A stretch of DNA of 32,767 bases from Crenarchaeota archaeon SCGC AAA471-B05. GTDB taxonomy: Archaea; Thermoproteota; Thermoprotei; Gearchaeales; Gearchaeaceae. The notes under the pieces were generated by a model. The model was not told the DNA's origin. It was given only the letters and a program-made list of their open reading frames with translations, and searched no databases. The stretch spans positions 68,088-100,854 of the forward strand of contig AQYM01000029.1 of NCBI GenBank assembly GCA_000380705.1. The letters run 5' to 3'. This document shows positions 24,469 through 32,767 of the stretch, piece by piece (within the stretch, counting starts at the first letter, position 1; each line of letters opens with the position of its first letter). The translations under genes were made by a program, and so were the position numbers.

Positions 24469-25926
24469 ATGGATGAAAAAATAAATAAGATAAGAGAATT
24501 TATTCCAAAATTTTATGAAGAATTAAACTATGAAATATATTTAAATTATTCAGGTTTAAAAGATACTCTTAATACATCCGAAATATACGAAAAATATTCG
24601 TTTTTAATAGATAAAGAATTAGCTTTAAAAATTAAAAATAAAGATAGAAGATTAAACTATATTTCTTCCTTTATTCAAGGAATGTATATTAATAAAAAAA
24701 CAAGTAAAATTAGGGATAAAATAGCTACAGTAGAAGCCAATACTTTTATAGAGTATGAAGGAAAGAAAATAAACTACAGAATAGTTCCCATCGTAATAGC
24801 CAATGAAAGTAGAAGGGAAATTAGAAAGATATTATATAAAGAAAGAATCAAGAGTTTTTATCCTATAAACAAATATTATATAAAACTCTGGAAAGCTATG
24901 AATCAAGCTTCTAGAAATCTAGGCTATAAAAACTATCTTGAATATTGTAGCTTTATAAATCTAAAGGATTATGAAAAACTAAAGCAAAAAGCCCAGCAAT
25001 TTTTGGTTAAAACAAAAAGTTTATATGTTGATTTAATGTATGAGAACTTTAAAAAAATCAATTTAGATTTTTACGAAAGTGAAAGACACGATTTATCTTT
25101 CTTTTTTAGAGCTTCAAAATTTGACAATATGTTTGTAAAAGAAAAGATGATGCAAGTTTTTAATAATTTCTTGGAAGATTTCGGTTTAAGTTTAAAAAAT
25201 TTCCCAAATATAATTCTCGATATAGAAACACGGGAAAAGAAGGTAACAAGAGCCTTTGTTTCTCCTGTAAAAGTTCCTGATAGAATATATTTGGTTATAA
25301 CTCCTAAGGGAGGTCAAGATGATTATTTAGCTTTATTCCATGAAGCAGGTCATGCTTTTCATTTTGCTAATATATCCAAAGATTTGGATGTGGAATACAA
25401 GTACCTTGGTCCTTCATCGATTACAGAAGCTTTCGCTTTTCTTTTTGAGTATTTATTAATAGAAAAGGAATTCTTAAAAAGATATTTTGATTTAAACTTT
25501 GAATATTTAAAATTCCAATATTTATACAAGCTTTATTTCTTAAGAAGATATTGTTCAAAGCTAATCTACGAAATAGAGCTAAATACCAAAGGAGTAAATA
25601 AAGAAGCTGGATTTCTGTATAAAAAAATAATGGAGGAAAATATGATAACAAAACATGAAAGAGTTAACTTCCTAAATGACATAGATCCTGGAATGTATAC
25701 TGGAGAATACTTAGAAGCTTGGTTTTTCGAAGCTCAATTAAAAAGGTATTTAAAAGATAAGTATGGAGAAGATTGGTTTATTAAAAATAAAGCTAGGGAT
25801 TTATTAATTAAACTTTGGAATCAAGGTTTTAAATATACATTAGAAGAAATTTGTAACAAACTAGGTTATAAAGGGATAGAAATTAACTACATTATAGAAG
25901 AAATTTTAAGCGGTTTAGGATATTAA
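24469..25926 (+). CDS. M3-family metallopeptidase, oligoendopeptidase F-like
   Basis: 485 residues, helical throughout, no signal peptide. Zinc motif H291-E292-A-G-H295 in ALFHEAGHAFHF, with the third ligand E320 in SSITEAFAFLFE, the arrangement of M3 oligopeptidases, which cut short peptides in the cytosol. Downstream, DIDPGMYTGEYLEAWFFEAQL matches the substrate-closing region with its tyrosines. It is shorter than bacterial PepF (about 600), mainly at the N-terminus, as other Sulfolobales members seem to be. Start ATG two bases after the alcohol dehydrogenase remnant; TATA-like AATATAAG at 24435-24442 lies within that remnant, so the gene may now be driven from it. Confidence 0.88.
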   Translation: MDEKINKIREFIPKFYEELNYEIYLNYSGLKDTLNTSEIYEKYSFLIDKELALKIKNKDRRLNYISSFIQGMYINKKTSKIRDKIATVEANTFIEYEGKKINYRIVPIVIANESRREIRKILYKERIKSFYPINKYYIKLWKAMNQASRNLGYKNYLEYCSFINLKDYEKLKQKAQQFLVKTKSLYVDLMYENFKKINLDFYESERHDLSFFFRASKFDNMFVKEKMMQVFNNFLEDFGLSLKNFPNIILDIETREKKVTRAFVSPVKVPDRIYLVITPKGGQDDYLALFHEAGHAFHFANISKDLDVEYKYLGPSSITEAFAFLFEYLLIEKEFLKRYFDLNFEYLKFQYLYKLYFLRRYCSKLIYEIELNTKGVNKEAGFLYKKIMEENMITKHERVNFLNDIDPGMYTGEYLEAWFFEAQLKRYLKDKYGEDWFIKNKARDLLIKLWNQGFKYTLEEICNKLGYKGIEINYIIEEILSGLGY

Positions 25927-26003
25927 TTCCTTTTTTAAAATATTTTGCAAAAAAGTGATTTATTGTTTTGAAAGTGTTATTATTTCAGATAATTACAATA
26001 TAT

Positions 26004-26030
26004 TGAAAGCCTAGCCATTACGGTGGAAAT
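26004..26030 (-). mobile_element. Second solitary TnpB-type right-end scar
   Basis: Minus strand CCACCGTAATGGCTAGGCTTTC resembles the scar at 16661-16690: the same CTAGGCTTT end and a weaker CC-GTAAT-GG hairpin. No transposase sequence remains on either side. The surrounding 25927-26064 gap carries nothing else that I can see. Confidence 0.4.
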
Positions 26031-26064
26031 AGGTATACATTTTAAAGGATAATTCGATAATAAA

Positions 26065-26478
26065 TTAACCACAAAATTCATTTATTACTTCTTCTACACC
26101 TATCAAATTCTTTAAAATAGTTATTATTTTCAAAGTTTCATTCGTTAGATTATAATTATTTGCTTCATTAATTGGAATCCAAAAGGAATTTTTAGGATCT
26201 TCGACTGAAACTATCGGTATAGCTAAAAACTCTGCTTCTAATTCTTTAGGAAAATCTGGAATAAATTTTAACATTTTATAATCTTTATTAAATGCTAAAC
26301 ACCAAGGATTTTCTATGATTAGAGTAGAATTTATGTTAAACTTTTCTTTCATAAAGTTATATATTTTTGTTGATATTCTTTCATTTTCTTTAGCTTCAAC
26401 ATATGGCAAAGTAAAAGTATTATTTTCTTTTATAAACATCAACCTGTTTCTTCTAGATAACAAAATGAATATTTTCAT
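26065..26478 (-). CDS. Degenerate Nudix-like protein
   Basis: 137 residues. Its shape follows a Nudix domain: a strand FILLSRRNRLMFIKENNTFTLPYVEA, a helix ENERISTKIYNFMKEKFNI in the place of the Nudix helix, and a closing FWIPINEANNYNLTNETLKII like the W-x-P-x-E-L tail. The catalytic signature RE-x2-EE is not conserved (NFMKEK), so hydrolysis is unlikely; it may bind a ligand or simply be a diverged member. It starts 18 bases after the stop of the beta-propeller gene on the same strand, suggesting co-transcription. The fold call is from pattern only. Confidence 0.55.
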   Translation of the reverse strand: MKIFILLSRRNRLMFIKENNTFTLPYVEAKENERISTKIYNFMKEKFNINSTLIIENPWCLAFNKDYKMLKFIPDFPKELEAEFLAIPIVSVEDPKNSFWIPINEANNYNLTNETLKIITILKNLIGVEEVINEFCG

Positions 26479-26496
26479 AAAAATTTAATTAAATAA

Positions 26497-28488
26497 TTAA
26501 ATATATATTTCCTTTATTTCTTCTAAACTATATATATTATTTATCTTTACTTTTGAATCTGATATTGTATATAGAAAATCTTCTATGAATAATGCTCTAT
26601 GTATAACATTAGATTCATATAAATAATACAGGAACTCATATAGGTTATTAATCGTTTTATTCAACATTGCTTCTTTGATTATTTTATAATTAATATGAGT
26701 TATGTTTCCCTTTAAATATATCTTATCCTTTATTTCGAACACTAAAACTCCTTGCCAAGGTAAATAAGAAATCCAAGGCATCGCTGAACTATTATACGTA
26801 ATAGTTAAATAATTGTATATTGTAAAGGGTAATATAAGTAGCTTTCTTAATGAATCAAAAAGGAACACTTTATGGTTATATAATGCTTCAGAATAAGCAT
26901 ATTGTGTTTCATTTCCTATAACTATTTTCGATATTTCTTTAGGATTCTCGAAATTCCTCACATCGAACAATGAAATTTTAACTTCATTCTGATTTTCTCG
27001 TCCTATCCCTAAAATTAAAGTTTCATTTATAGGATGCAAATAAGTTGAAAATCCTGGAATCTTTAAGTATCCTAATATTTTGGGCTTTTCAACATCGCTT
27101 AAATCTATTACAAAGAATGGATCAATTTGTCTAAATGTAACCAAATAACATTTATCTTGAATAAATCTTGCAGCAAATATTCTTTCTCCTATTTCTATAT
27201 TTTCTAACTTTCCTACAATTTCTAGATTCATGTCTAAAATGTAAATATTATTACTTGTTATGGGAATCTGAGGTACACTAAAAGGTGGTGGAGTAGTAAT
27301 AACATTTGGATTTGTAGGGGTTGTAAAGTTTGTTAAAGTTGTGAACGATATAGAAGTGGTTGTAATTCTAAAATAACCTTTATATTCGTCCATTGAAAAT
27401 TGGTTTAACACAAATCCAGGAACTTTGCCTGTCGCTTCATATTTTAAGCCACTTTGTATATTTATTCTATGAATAGCAGTGTAATCTCTGTTCATATTTG
27501 AAGTGGTTCTTTCTTCTAACCATCTTGAAGAGAAAATATATTGAGTTATATATATGTTGTTGAAAGATACGTAAATGGCATTCGTTATTCCAAGCAAAAA
27601 TCCGTTATATTCAAGCTCTTTGTTAACTATATTTAAACGAGCCAATATAACAAATTGGAATGCAATATCTATGTGATTAGTATAATAAATATCTTTAGGT
27701 TGAACATTTATTACTTTATCGTTACTGTAAATTTCTGGAAGTATTACTTCTTCAATAATAGGATTACCTGTAATTATGTAAAGATTATCTTCAATCAATC
27801 TACTTGAAATATAAAATCCTTTAAAAGTAACATTCCATTCTAGAATAGGATTAGCTTTATCCTTTATATCATATGTTAAAACGCCTGTGTTATATTCAGG
27901 ATATCGGTAAGGTAAAATGTATACCGGGGCTGTGTTATTTCTATGCTCATTCTCTAAAGTTTTAACCTTTATTGATGAGTAAATAATAACCAACTTATCC
28001 TTGTAAGCATAAAGAAATATTTGGTTATACAATTTATTGTATTGATCCAATGGAATTTTACTAATAAGTTTGGCTTCTTCAACCGGATATGCTTTAATTA
28101 TTGTAACTTCTTTAGTGGTTAATGTATAAATGAATTTCCCATCTGTTTTAACTATATCAGCTTCATCTATTCCTTCAACCTGAACATTCGTTCTTGAATA
28201 ATAAGGTGATTGAGTTTCTGAGCCTAACTCTGATGTAGGCATATCAATTGGTGATGGCTCTGTAGAACGTATAGGAGGTGGAGATAAAAACTGAGGTGGA
28301 GATATTAATAAAGATTTTTTATAATTATTTATAAAGCTCTTTATTTCTTCCAAGGAATTAAATCTTCTAAACTTTTCTTCTTCTTTTTTATAATTTTCCT
28401 TTGATATTTGTGTATTCAAGATTACTAAAGTAGTTAAAAACACTACTATGAGTAAAACTGGTATTATGTAGCTAATTACCTTTCGCAT
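26497..28488 (-). CDS. Membrane-anchored beta-propeller protein (PF09826 type)
   Basis: 663 residues: N-terminal membrane helix (6-25) with a short basic start, a charged coiled segment (31-50), a Pro/Ser-rich linker (62-95), then the family-defining segment VQVEGIDEADIVKTDGKFIY (102-121) and a beta-propeller to the C-terminus. PF09826 proteins are found in archaea and some bacteria and are predicted to be extracellular; their ligand is unknown. Repeated blade motifs such as FFVIDLSDVEKPKILG and KISLFDVRNFENPKEI are seen. An internal TT/TP-rich loop (about 385-400) probably protrudes. It is first in a two-gene operon with the Nudix-like gene. Confidence 0.88.
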   Translation of the reverse strand: MRKVISYIIPVLLIVVFLTTLVILNTQISKENYKKEEEKFRRFNSLEEIKSFINNYKKSLLISPPQFLSPPPIRSTEPSPIDMPTSELGSETQSPYYSRTNVQVEGIDEADIVKTDGKFIYTLTTKEVTIIKAYPVEEAKLISKIPLDQYNKLYNQIFLYAYKDKLVIIYSSIKVKTLENEHRNNTAPVYILPYRYPEYNTGVLTYDIKDKANPILEWNVTFKGFYISSRLIEDNLYIITGNPIIEEVILPEIYSNDKVINVQPKDIYYTNHIDIAFQFVILARLNIVNKELEYNGFLLGITNAIYVSFNNIYITQYIFSSRWLEERTTSNMNRDYTAIHRINIQSGLKYEATGKVPGFVLNQFSMDEYKGYFRITTTSISFTTLTNFTTPTNPNVITTPPPFSVPQIPITSNNIYILDMNLEIVGKLENIEIGERIFAARFIQDKCYLVTFRQIDPFFVIDLSDVEKPKILGYLKIPGFSTYLHPINETLILGIGRENQNEVKISLFDVRNFENPKEISKIVIGNETQYAYSEALYNHKVFLFDSLRKLLILPFTIYNYLTITYNSSAMPWISYLPWQGVLVFEIKDKIYLKGNITHINYKIIKEAMLNKTINNLYEFLYYLYESNVIHRALFIEDFLYTISDSKVKINNIYSLEEIKEIYI

Positions 28489-28624
28489 ATGAAAAGAACG
28501 ATGATTGAGCTTTTATTTCTAAAGATTTTATTTTATTCAAATTTTTTTAAAACATACTTCACATGTAATATTAGTTTATCTTTAAATTTTAAAATATTTT
28601 TAAATGTAATTAAAAACGAAATCT

Positions 28625-29113
28625 TTAATTATGAGACATTAAGGAATTAATCGACCTAAGTTCTTCTATAGCCTTTACTCTTGCAAAATGTCCAATGATT
28701 GATATAAAAGGATATAAAAATACTGTTAAAATAATTGGGAAATAGAATAAATTAAATCCTATAGTTAATAAAACGAAAAATAAAATTAACAGTAAACCAT
28801 AACCTATTAAATAAAACTCCAAAATCTTTATACTTAGATCAACTACTCTATGAAATCTTAAACTTTTACTTCCAATTACTTCTAATTCATCTATTCTAAT
28901 TTCATATAGTAATCTGCATGTCCTTAGATGTTTAAATGCAAAAAAACAAACTATCGAAATTGCGGGAAGCATAAAAGTTATATTATAAATAATGAATGAG
29001 AGAGATAAAACGATAATTAAAGCATTTAAAGTAATTCCTTCTATTAATCTAATTGGAGTTGTACCTATTAAAAGGAAATTTAAAAGATTTTTAAAAGAAC
29101 GTTTTAATTCCAT
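28625..29113 (-). CDS. Small membrane protein of unknown function
   Basis: 162 residues with four membrane helices in two pairs (about 28-45, 46-62 and 96-118, 121-143) separated by a charged loop (EIRIDELEVIGSKSLRFHR). Basic and polar ends; no conserved catalytic motif and only two cysteines. I do not recognise the family. It is divergent from the DNA glycosylase gene and 136 bases downstream of the start of the beta-propeller gene on the same strand, with its own AT-rich upstream region, so it is probably separately transcribed. Confidence 0.65.
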   Translation of the reverse strand: MELKRSFKNLLNFLLIGTTPIRLIEGITLNALIIVLSLSFIIYNITFMLPAISIVCFFAFKHLRTCRLLYEIRIDELEVIGSKSLRFHRVVDLSIKILEFYLIGYGLLLILFFVLLTIGFNLFYFPIILTVFLYPFISIIGHFARVKAIEELRSINSLMSHN

Positions 29114-29238
29114 ATTTTATTGTTTTTCTATTTTAAATAAATCTTTTTCCATTAAGAATTAAACTAATCATTTATCTATGGAAAAACTTAAAGTTTATCG
29201 ACGCAATATCTTTAAATGAATTTAATGATATTTTTCAT

Positions 29239-29784
29239 ATGAAATTCGTTGCTTTTAACAAGGATTTCTTCGAAAGGGATCCTAAAATAGTAGCTATTGA
29301 ATTATTGGGTAATTTTTTGGTAAGAAGGATAAAAAATCGGCTTTTAATATCTAAAATCGTAGAAACCGAAGCTTATTATGGATATAACGATCCGGCTTCA
29401 AGAGCATATAAAGGAATAAAGAAATATAATAGAGCTATGGTAATGGAGCCAGGCATAGCTTTCATTTATATGGTTCATTCAAATTGGCTTTTAAACGTTG
29501 TTGCACATCCTAAAAATGATATAGGGGCTATTCTTATAAGAGCTGTTGAACCTTTAAATTTTAAATCAAATACAAGAGGACCTGGAAGAATTACAAGGGC
29601 TTTAAAAATCGATAAAAGATTCAATGAAAAAAGTTTATTAAATTTAAATTCTTCTCTTTTTCTTGCATTAAACGTTAATAAAGGGGAGTTTGAAATAGCC
29701 TCTTCCAAAAGAATAGGCTTGAAAAGGGATTTGGAAGAGAACCTTAGATTTTTCATCAAAGGAAATCCCTTTGTTTCAAGATAG
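29239..29784 (+). CDS. 3-methyladenine DNA glycosylase, AAG/MPG family
   Basis: 181-residue base-excision repair enzyme that removes alkylated purines such as 3-methyladenine and hypoxanthine. Family features in order: LLGNFLVRR (start of the fold), IVETEAYYGYNDPASRAYKG with the catalytic glutamate of EAY (about residue 44), NRAMVMEPGIAFIYMVHSNWLLNVV, and GAILIRAVEPL with TRGPGRITRAL. Family members usually have DxASHA where this has DPASRA, a substitution common in this lineage as far as I recall. Length is near the 190 usual for bacterial and archaeal forms. TATA CTTTAAATG lies 22-30 nt before the ATG. Single gene. Confidence 0.92.
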   Translation: MKFVAFNKDFFERDPKIVAIELLGNFLVRRIKNRLLISKIVETEAYYGYNDPASRAYKGIKKYNRAMVMEPGIAFIYMVHSNWLLNVVAHPKNDIGAILIRAVEPLNFKSNTRGPGRITRALKIDKRFNEKSLLNLNSSLFLALNVNKGEFEIASSKRIGLKRDLEENLRFFIKGNPFVSR

Positions 29785-29809
29785 ATTGATTATTACATTT
29801 CTCTTAAAG

Positions 29810-29818
29810 CTTTAAATA
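29810..29818 (+). promoter_or_regulatory. TATA box of the PadR-ABC operon
   Basis: CTTTAAATA centred near 29814 predicts a start about 26 nt downstream, near 29840, inside the palindrome at 29833-29848. The operon therefore has a short leader with a ribosome site GGTGA at 29850-29854, unlike most genes in the window. Confidence 0.55.
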
Positions 29819-29832
29819 CTTAATTCTATATT

Positions 29833-29848
29833 ATATCGGTATCGATAT
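29833..29848. promoter_or_regulatory. Palindrome ATATCG-GTAT-CGATAT, candidate PadR operator
   Basis: Six-base perfect inverted arms around four bases, covering the predicted transcription start of the operon whose first gene is a PadR repressor. PadR dimers bind dyad sites in their own promoters, so this is the likely autoregulatory operator; binding is inferred, the symmetry is seen. Confidence 0.55.
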
Positions 29849-29860
29849 TGGTGAAGAAAT

Positions 29861-30274
29861 ATGTGGTATTATATGGAGTTTAGAAGAAGAGTAGGAAGAG
29901 AAGGAGCGTTAAAATTTTTAATACTATGGTTGCTCAGCGAAAATCCTAGGAATGGTGTTGAAATAATAAATGAAATTGAAAGAATGACTTGGGGATGGTG
30001 GAGGCCCTCACCTGGTTCTGTATATCCCTTACTTTCTTCTTTATCAAAGGATGGATTTATAGTAAAAATGCCAGATGGCAGATATCAAATATTAGAGAAA
30101 GGTTTGGAAGAAATTAAAGAAGTTTTACCTCCTAGGAAACCTAGAACTGTGGAAGATATTTTAAATGAAATAGAAGGCTACATTTCTTATCTTGAAGAAA
30201 TAGGCAAGGATAAAATATCTCATTATAAATCTAAAGTTGAAGCGATCAAGATAAGATTAGAAAAATTAATATGA
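29861..30274 (+). CDS. PadR-family transcriptional regulator
   Basis: 137 residues. Winged-helix domain with the PadR pattern: ALKFLILWLLSENPRNGVEIINEI, then WRPSPGSVYPLLSSLSKDGFI and the wing PDGRYQILEKG; then a C-terminal coiled segment (98-137) for dimerisation. An N-terminal MWYYMEFRRR extension is slightly aromatic. PadR proteins often repress efflux genes and respond to their substrates; here the gene is followed by an ATPase and permease with four-base overlaps, so it very likely controls that exporter. Ribosome site GGTGA, six bases before the ATG. Confidence 0.93.
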   Translation: MWYYMEFRRRVGREGALKFLILWLLSENPRNGVEIINEIERMTWGWWRPSPGSVYPLLSSLSKDGFIVKMPDGRYQILEKGLEEIKEVLPPRKPRTVEDILNEIEGYISYLEEIGKDKISHYKSKVEAIKIRLEKLI

Positions 30275-31272
30275 CTGAGGATATTATAAAAGCAATAAAT
30301 CTAACTAAGAAGTTTGGTTTACTGGTAGCTGTGGACCATGTAAACTTTGAAGTAAAAAAGGGAGAAATATTCGGATTTCTAGGTCCCAATGGAGCAGGAA
30401 AAACTACTACGATTAATATGCTTACAACCGTTCTTAAGCCTACTGAAGGAACAGCTATAGTAAACGGTTATGAAATAACAAAACAACCTTTAAAGGTAAG
30501 ACAATCAATAGGGGTTGTTCATCAGGAATATACTGCTGACGAAGATTTAACTGGATGGGAAAATTTAATGTTAATGGCATCATTATATGGATTACCAAGA
30601 GAAGTTGCCAAAAAAAGAGTAGAAGAATTGGTAGAACTGGTTGAATTAAAGAATGCTATAAAAAGGAAAGTGGAAACTTATTCTGGAGGGATGAGGAGAA
30701 GATTGGAAATTGCCATGGGATTAATTAATAGACCTAAGATTTTATTCTTAGATGAACCAACTCTTGGATTAGATGTTCAAACTAGAGCAGCAATTTGGTC
30801 TTATATTTTAAAGTTAAAAGAACAATACGAAATGACCATTTTCATGACAACTCATTATTTAGAAGAAGCTGATTTATATTGTGATAGAATAGCAATAATA
30901 GACAAAGGTAAAATAGTCAAAATTGGTTCTCCAAAGGAATTAAAGGGAAGTATTGGGGGATATATAGTAACTGTTCAAGTAGCCAATGACATTATTTCAG
31001 CTTTAAAAATAATAGAAAGCATGAATAACGTTAATGAAGTAAAAAACAAGGGTGATACATTTAGGATAAAAACTAAGGATGCAGAATCTTTTATTCCTGA
31101 ATTAATGGAAAAGTTAAATAAAAACGGTATAAAAGTTATTAAAATATCAGTCTCTGAACCTTCCATGGATGAAGTATACATGGAATATACGGGTAAAAGT
31201 TTAAGGGACGAACAATCCAGCTGGGAAGAAGCCTTTGTTTTCCATAGAACAATAAGGAGAGCTAGAAGATGA
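30271..31272 (+). CDS. ABC transporter ATP-binding protein, DrrA-like
   Basis: 333 residues. Walker A GPNGAGKT (38-45), Q-loop Q85, signature YSGGMRRR (137-144), Walker B ILFLDEP (157-163), D-loop LGLD, H-switch H195 in TTHYLEEAD. The C-terminal extension (235-320) is like the domain of DrrA/CcmA drug and polysaccharide exporters. It pairs with the downstream ABC-2 permease to export a lipophilic substrate, powered by ATP at the inner face of the membrane. Starts within the last codon of the PadR gene (ATGA at 30271), and its end overlaps the permease start by four bases; translation is probably coupled throughout. Confidence 0.95.
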   Translation: MTEDIIKAINLTKKFGLLVAVDHVNFEVKKGEIFGFLGPNGAGKTTTINMLTTVLKPTEGTAIVNGYEITKQPLKVRQSIGVVHQEYTADEDLTGWENLMLMASLYGLPREVAKKRVEELVELVELKNAIKRKVETYSGGMRRRLEIAMGLINRPKILFLDEPTLGLDVQTRAAIWSYILKLKEQYEMTIFMTTHYLEEADLYCDRIAIIDKGKIVKIGSPKELKGSIGGYIVTVQVANDIISALKIIESMNNVNEVKNKGDTFRIKTKDAESFIPELMEKLNKNGIKVIKISVSEPSMDEVYMEYTGKSLRDEQSSWEEAFVFHRTIRRARR

Positions 31273-32141
31273 GCGAAAAACAATCTTTGTATATTTTAAA
31301 TAGCTTAATATCACTTACAAACAGAGAATTAAAGAAATGGTATAAAGTTCCAGTAATACTTTTCTTATCTTTATTCCAACCTATAATTTGGTTAGTTTTA
31401 TTTGGTAAATCTATGAATATGGGTTCAATTTTTACTGGTACAAGCATAGAAATTCCAGGTTTAAATATGCCTAAGGAGATAATAAATGAGATAGCATCAA
31501 AGGTTTTGCTTTTAAGATTTGGAACAACCGACTATTTCTCATATTTAGCTGCAGGAATGGTATCTTTCATAATCTTATTTACATCTATGAGTAGTGGAAT
31601 GACAATGGTATGGGATAGAAGACTAGGTTTTCTTAATAAACTTCTTACAACTCCAATACCCAGACCTGTGATAATACTGAGTAAAACATTCTCAGCAGTT
31701 TTAAGAGCTCTTGTTCAAGCTACGATAGTTCTATTAGTGGCAACGTTATTAGGTCTGCAATATAAGCCAAACGTTTCTGCTATAGATTTTTTAGGCGTCT
31801 ATTTAGCTTTATTTTTAATGGCTTTGGGTTTATCTTCTTTATTTATAATGTTAGCCATAAGAGCGTCAAGCTGGGAATCTCAAATGGCAATAATGAACTT
31901 ATTAAACTTACCTTTACTTTTTTCAAGTAACGCTTTTTACCCGATAGACATCATGCCTTACTGGCTTCAACCTTTTGCATATATTAATCCTATTACTTAT
32001 ACTAACGATATAGTCAGGCAGTTATTACTTGGTACCACAGGTATAAATTCCTTATTCATAGATTATTTATACTTAATATCCTTTGCTTCATTTTTATCGA
32101 GTGTAGGAATAATACTATCGTGGAAATATTTATCTAGATAG
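31269..32141 (+). CDS. ABC-2 type permease, DrrB-like
   Basis: 290 residues with six membrane helices (about 28-48, 96-116, 138-160, 170-195, 200-222, 262-284). The ABC-2 signature is seen in the WDRRLGFLNKLLTTPIPRP segment (a coupling helix), and the second half has the typical NLPLLFSSNAFYPIDIMPYWLQPFAYINPITYTNDIVRQLL. There is a loop of about 40 residues between helices 1 and 2 (KSMNMGSIFTGTSIE region) outside. It forms the membrane part of the exporter with the ATPase at 30271. Substrate unknown; drugs or lipids are usual. Confidence 0.94.
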   Translation: MSEKQSLYILNSLISLTNRELKKWYKVPVILFLSLFQPIIWLVLFGKSMNMGSIFTGTSIEIPGLNMPKEIINEIASKVLLLRFGTTDYFSYLAAGMVSFIILFTSMSSGMTMVWDRRLGFLNKLLTTPIPRPVIILSKTFSAVLRALVQATIVLLVATLLGLQYKPNVSAIDFLGVYLALFLMALGLSSLFIMLAIRASSWESQMAIMNLLNLPLLFSSNAFYPIDIMPYWLQPFAYINPITYTNDIVRQLLLGTTGINSLFIDYLYLISFASFLSSVGIILSWKYLSR

Positions 32142-32169
32142 TTAATTATTTAAGACTAATAAATAACCT

Positions 32170-32187
32170 ATAGGCTAATTTGCCTAT
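32170..32187 (+). terminator. Hairpin after the ABC operon
   Basis: ATAGGC and GCCTAT form a six-base stem around TAATTT, 29 bases after the permease stop, and are followed by GTTTCTT. A hairpin of this type with T-rich DNA can end the operon transcript; archaea rely more on the T-tract than the stem. Confidence 0.4.
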
Positions 32188-32415
32188 GTTTCTTATAAGG
32201 TTACGAATTAAAATTTGATAATAAGTATGTTGAGTTATTTTACTTTATAAATCTAATATCTTAACGATAAATAGAATATGGATTTGAAGAATCACAGTTT
32301 TTTATCCTGTTCTTTATGGAATGTTTCTATTTTACTTGGAACCCCTAACCAAAGTACACTCGTGTATTCTTAACGAATTCATTTAAAGTGATCTGATGGT
32401 AATTGAAATGCTGTC

Positions 32416-32592
32416 TTATCTTATAGTTTTTTCTTTAGCTATATCACTCAAAATTCTTTCTAAAAAATCTTCACAAGTTTATAGTGCATCCTTATATTTT
32501 TCAAAATAGTGTCTTTGAAGAAACGTTGCTAAGCTATTGGGAGATAACAAAGTTAAACGATTTACATTAATTCTCTTCAAGTTTTTGGTCAC
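32416..32592 (-). pseudogene. Decayed ORF, family unknown
   Basis: A minus-strand frame from GTG 32592 reads INVNRLTLLSPNSLATFLQR then HYFEKYKDAL, an in-frame TAA, then TCEDFLERILSDIAKEKTIR and a second stop. The residue makeup on both sides of the internal stop is protein-like, so it seems to be a remnant with a nonsense mutation, about 58 codons left. It may come from an integrated element; I do not recognise it. The remaining DNA of 32188-32767 is AT-rich with stops in all frames and holds no feature that I can support. Confidence 0.35.
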
Positions 32593-32767
32593 ATCTTCGT
32601 TATTTGTTTTTCTCGAATTAACCAAATTATCACATAATTCCTAGGATAATTGCTTAAATAATGGTATAAAATTTTAATAATTAAGTCCTTATTTTCTCTA
32701 TTTCATTTTCTAAATAAGGAGAATTTTATTTCATTCAATCATTACTTATTATTATTTTATTTTCGAA

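Overview
The window looks like chromosomal DNA of a thermoacidophilic archaeon of the order Sulfolobales, possibly close to Acidianus or Sulfurisphaera. The reasons are the AT-rich composition, the many genes that start 22-33 bases after a TATA box with almost no leader, the CuA-type ba3-like haem-copper oxidase, the acetoacetyl-CoA synthetase, the PF09826 beta-propeller protein, and degraded TnpB-type insertion elements. The genus is inference; the order is fairly secure. No rRNA, tRNA, CRISPR array or intact transposon was seen.

Layout. 1-1820 (-) is the N-terminal two thirds of an adenosylcobalamin-type ribonucleotide reductase cut by the window edge. It diverges from a CitG-like gene (1984-2892) across a perfect 70-bp tandem duplication that carries the promoters of both genes. 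2901-5075 (-) is a compact oxidase operon: a 38-residue subunit IIa, the CuA subunit II and the B-type subunit I. Divergent from it are a SCO copper chaperone, a membrane protein with a CPAC motif, and a six-helix DUF981-like protein (5192-7038); together they look like a terminal oxidase plus copper-site assembly genes. 7050-9401 (-) is an M1 aminopeptidase. 9402-10241 holds an ORF remnant, a small acidic protein gene and a GC-rich structured RNA candidate with its own promoter, followed by a pirin gene. 11178-11656 is a decayed insertion-element end.

The middle (11657-16597) is metabolic: a cytosolic BtuF-type binding protein, an ADP-ribose-type Nudix hydrolase, a small winged-helix-like protein, acetoacetyl-CoA synthetase and an aldo/keto reductase. 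From 16598 to 24467 the region is more accessory: a TnpB-type right-end scar, a NosD-like beta-helix surface protein, a broken MerA-like flavoprotein gene, a zinc-type cation diffusion facilitator with three C-terminal domains, a 983-residue anchored surface protein, and a broken zinc alcohol dehydrogenase. 24469-29784 carries an M3 peptidase, another right-end scar, a degenerate Nudix-like protein next to a membrane-anchored beta-propeller protein, a small membrane protein and an alkyladenine DNA glycosylase.

29833-32187 is a complete efflux-type operon: PadR regulator with a palindrome at its own start site, ABC ATPase, ABC-2 permease and a hairpin terminator. The last 580 bases are decayed sequence with one recognisable broken ORF.
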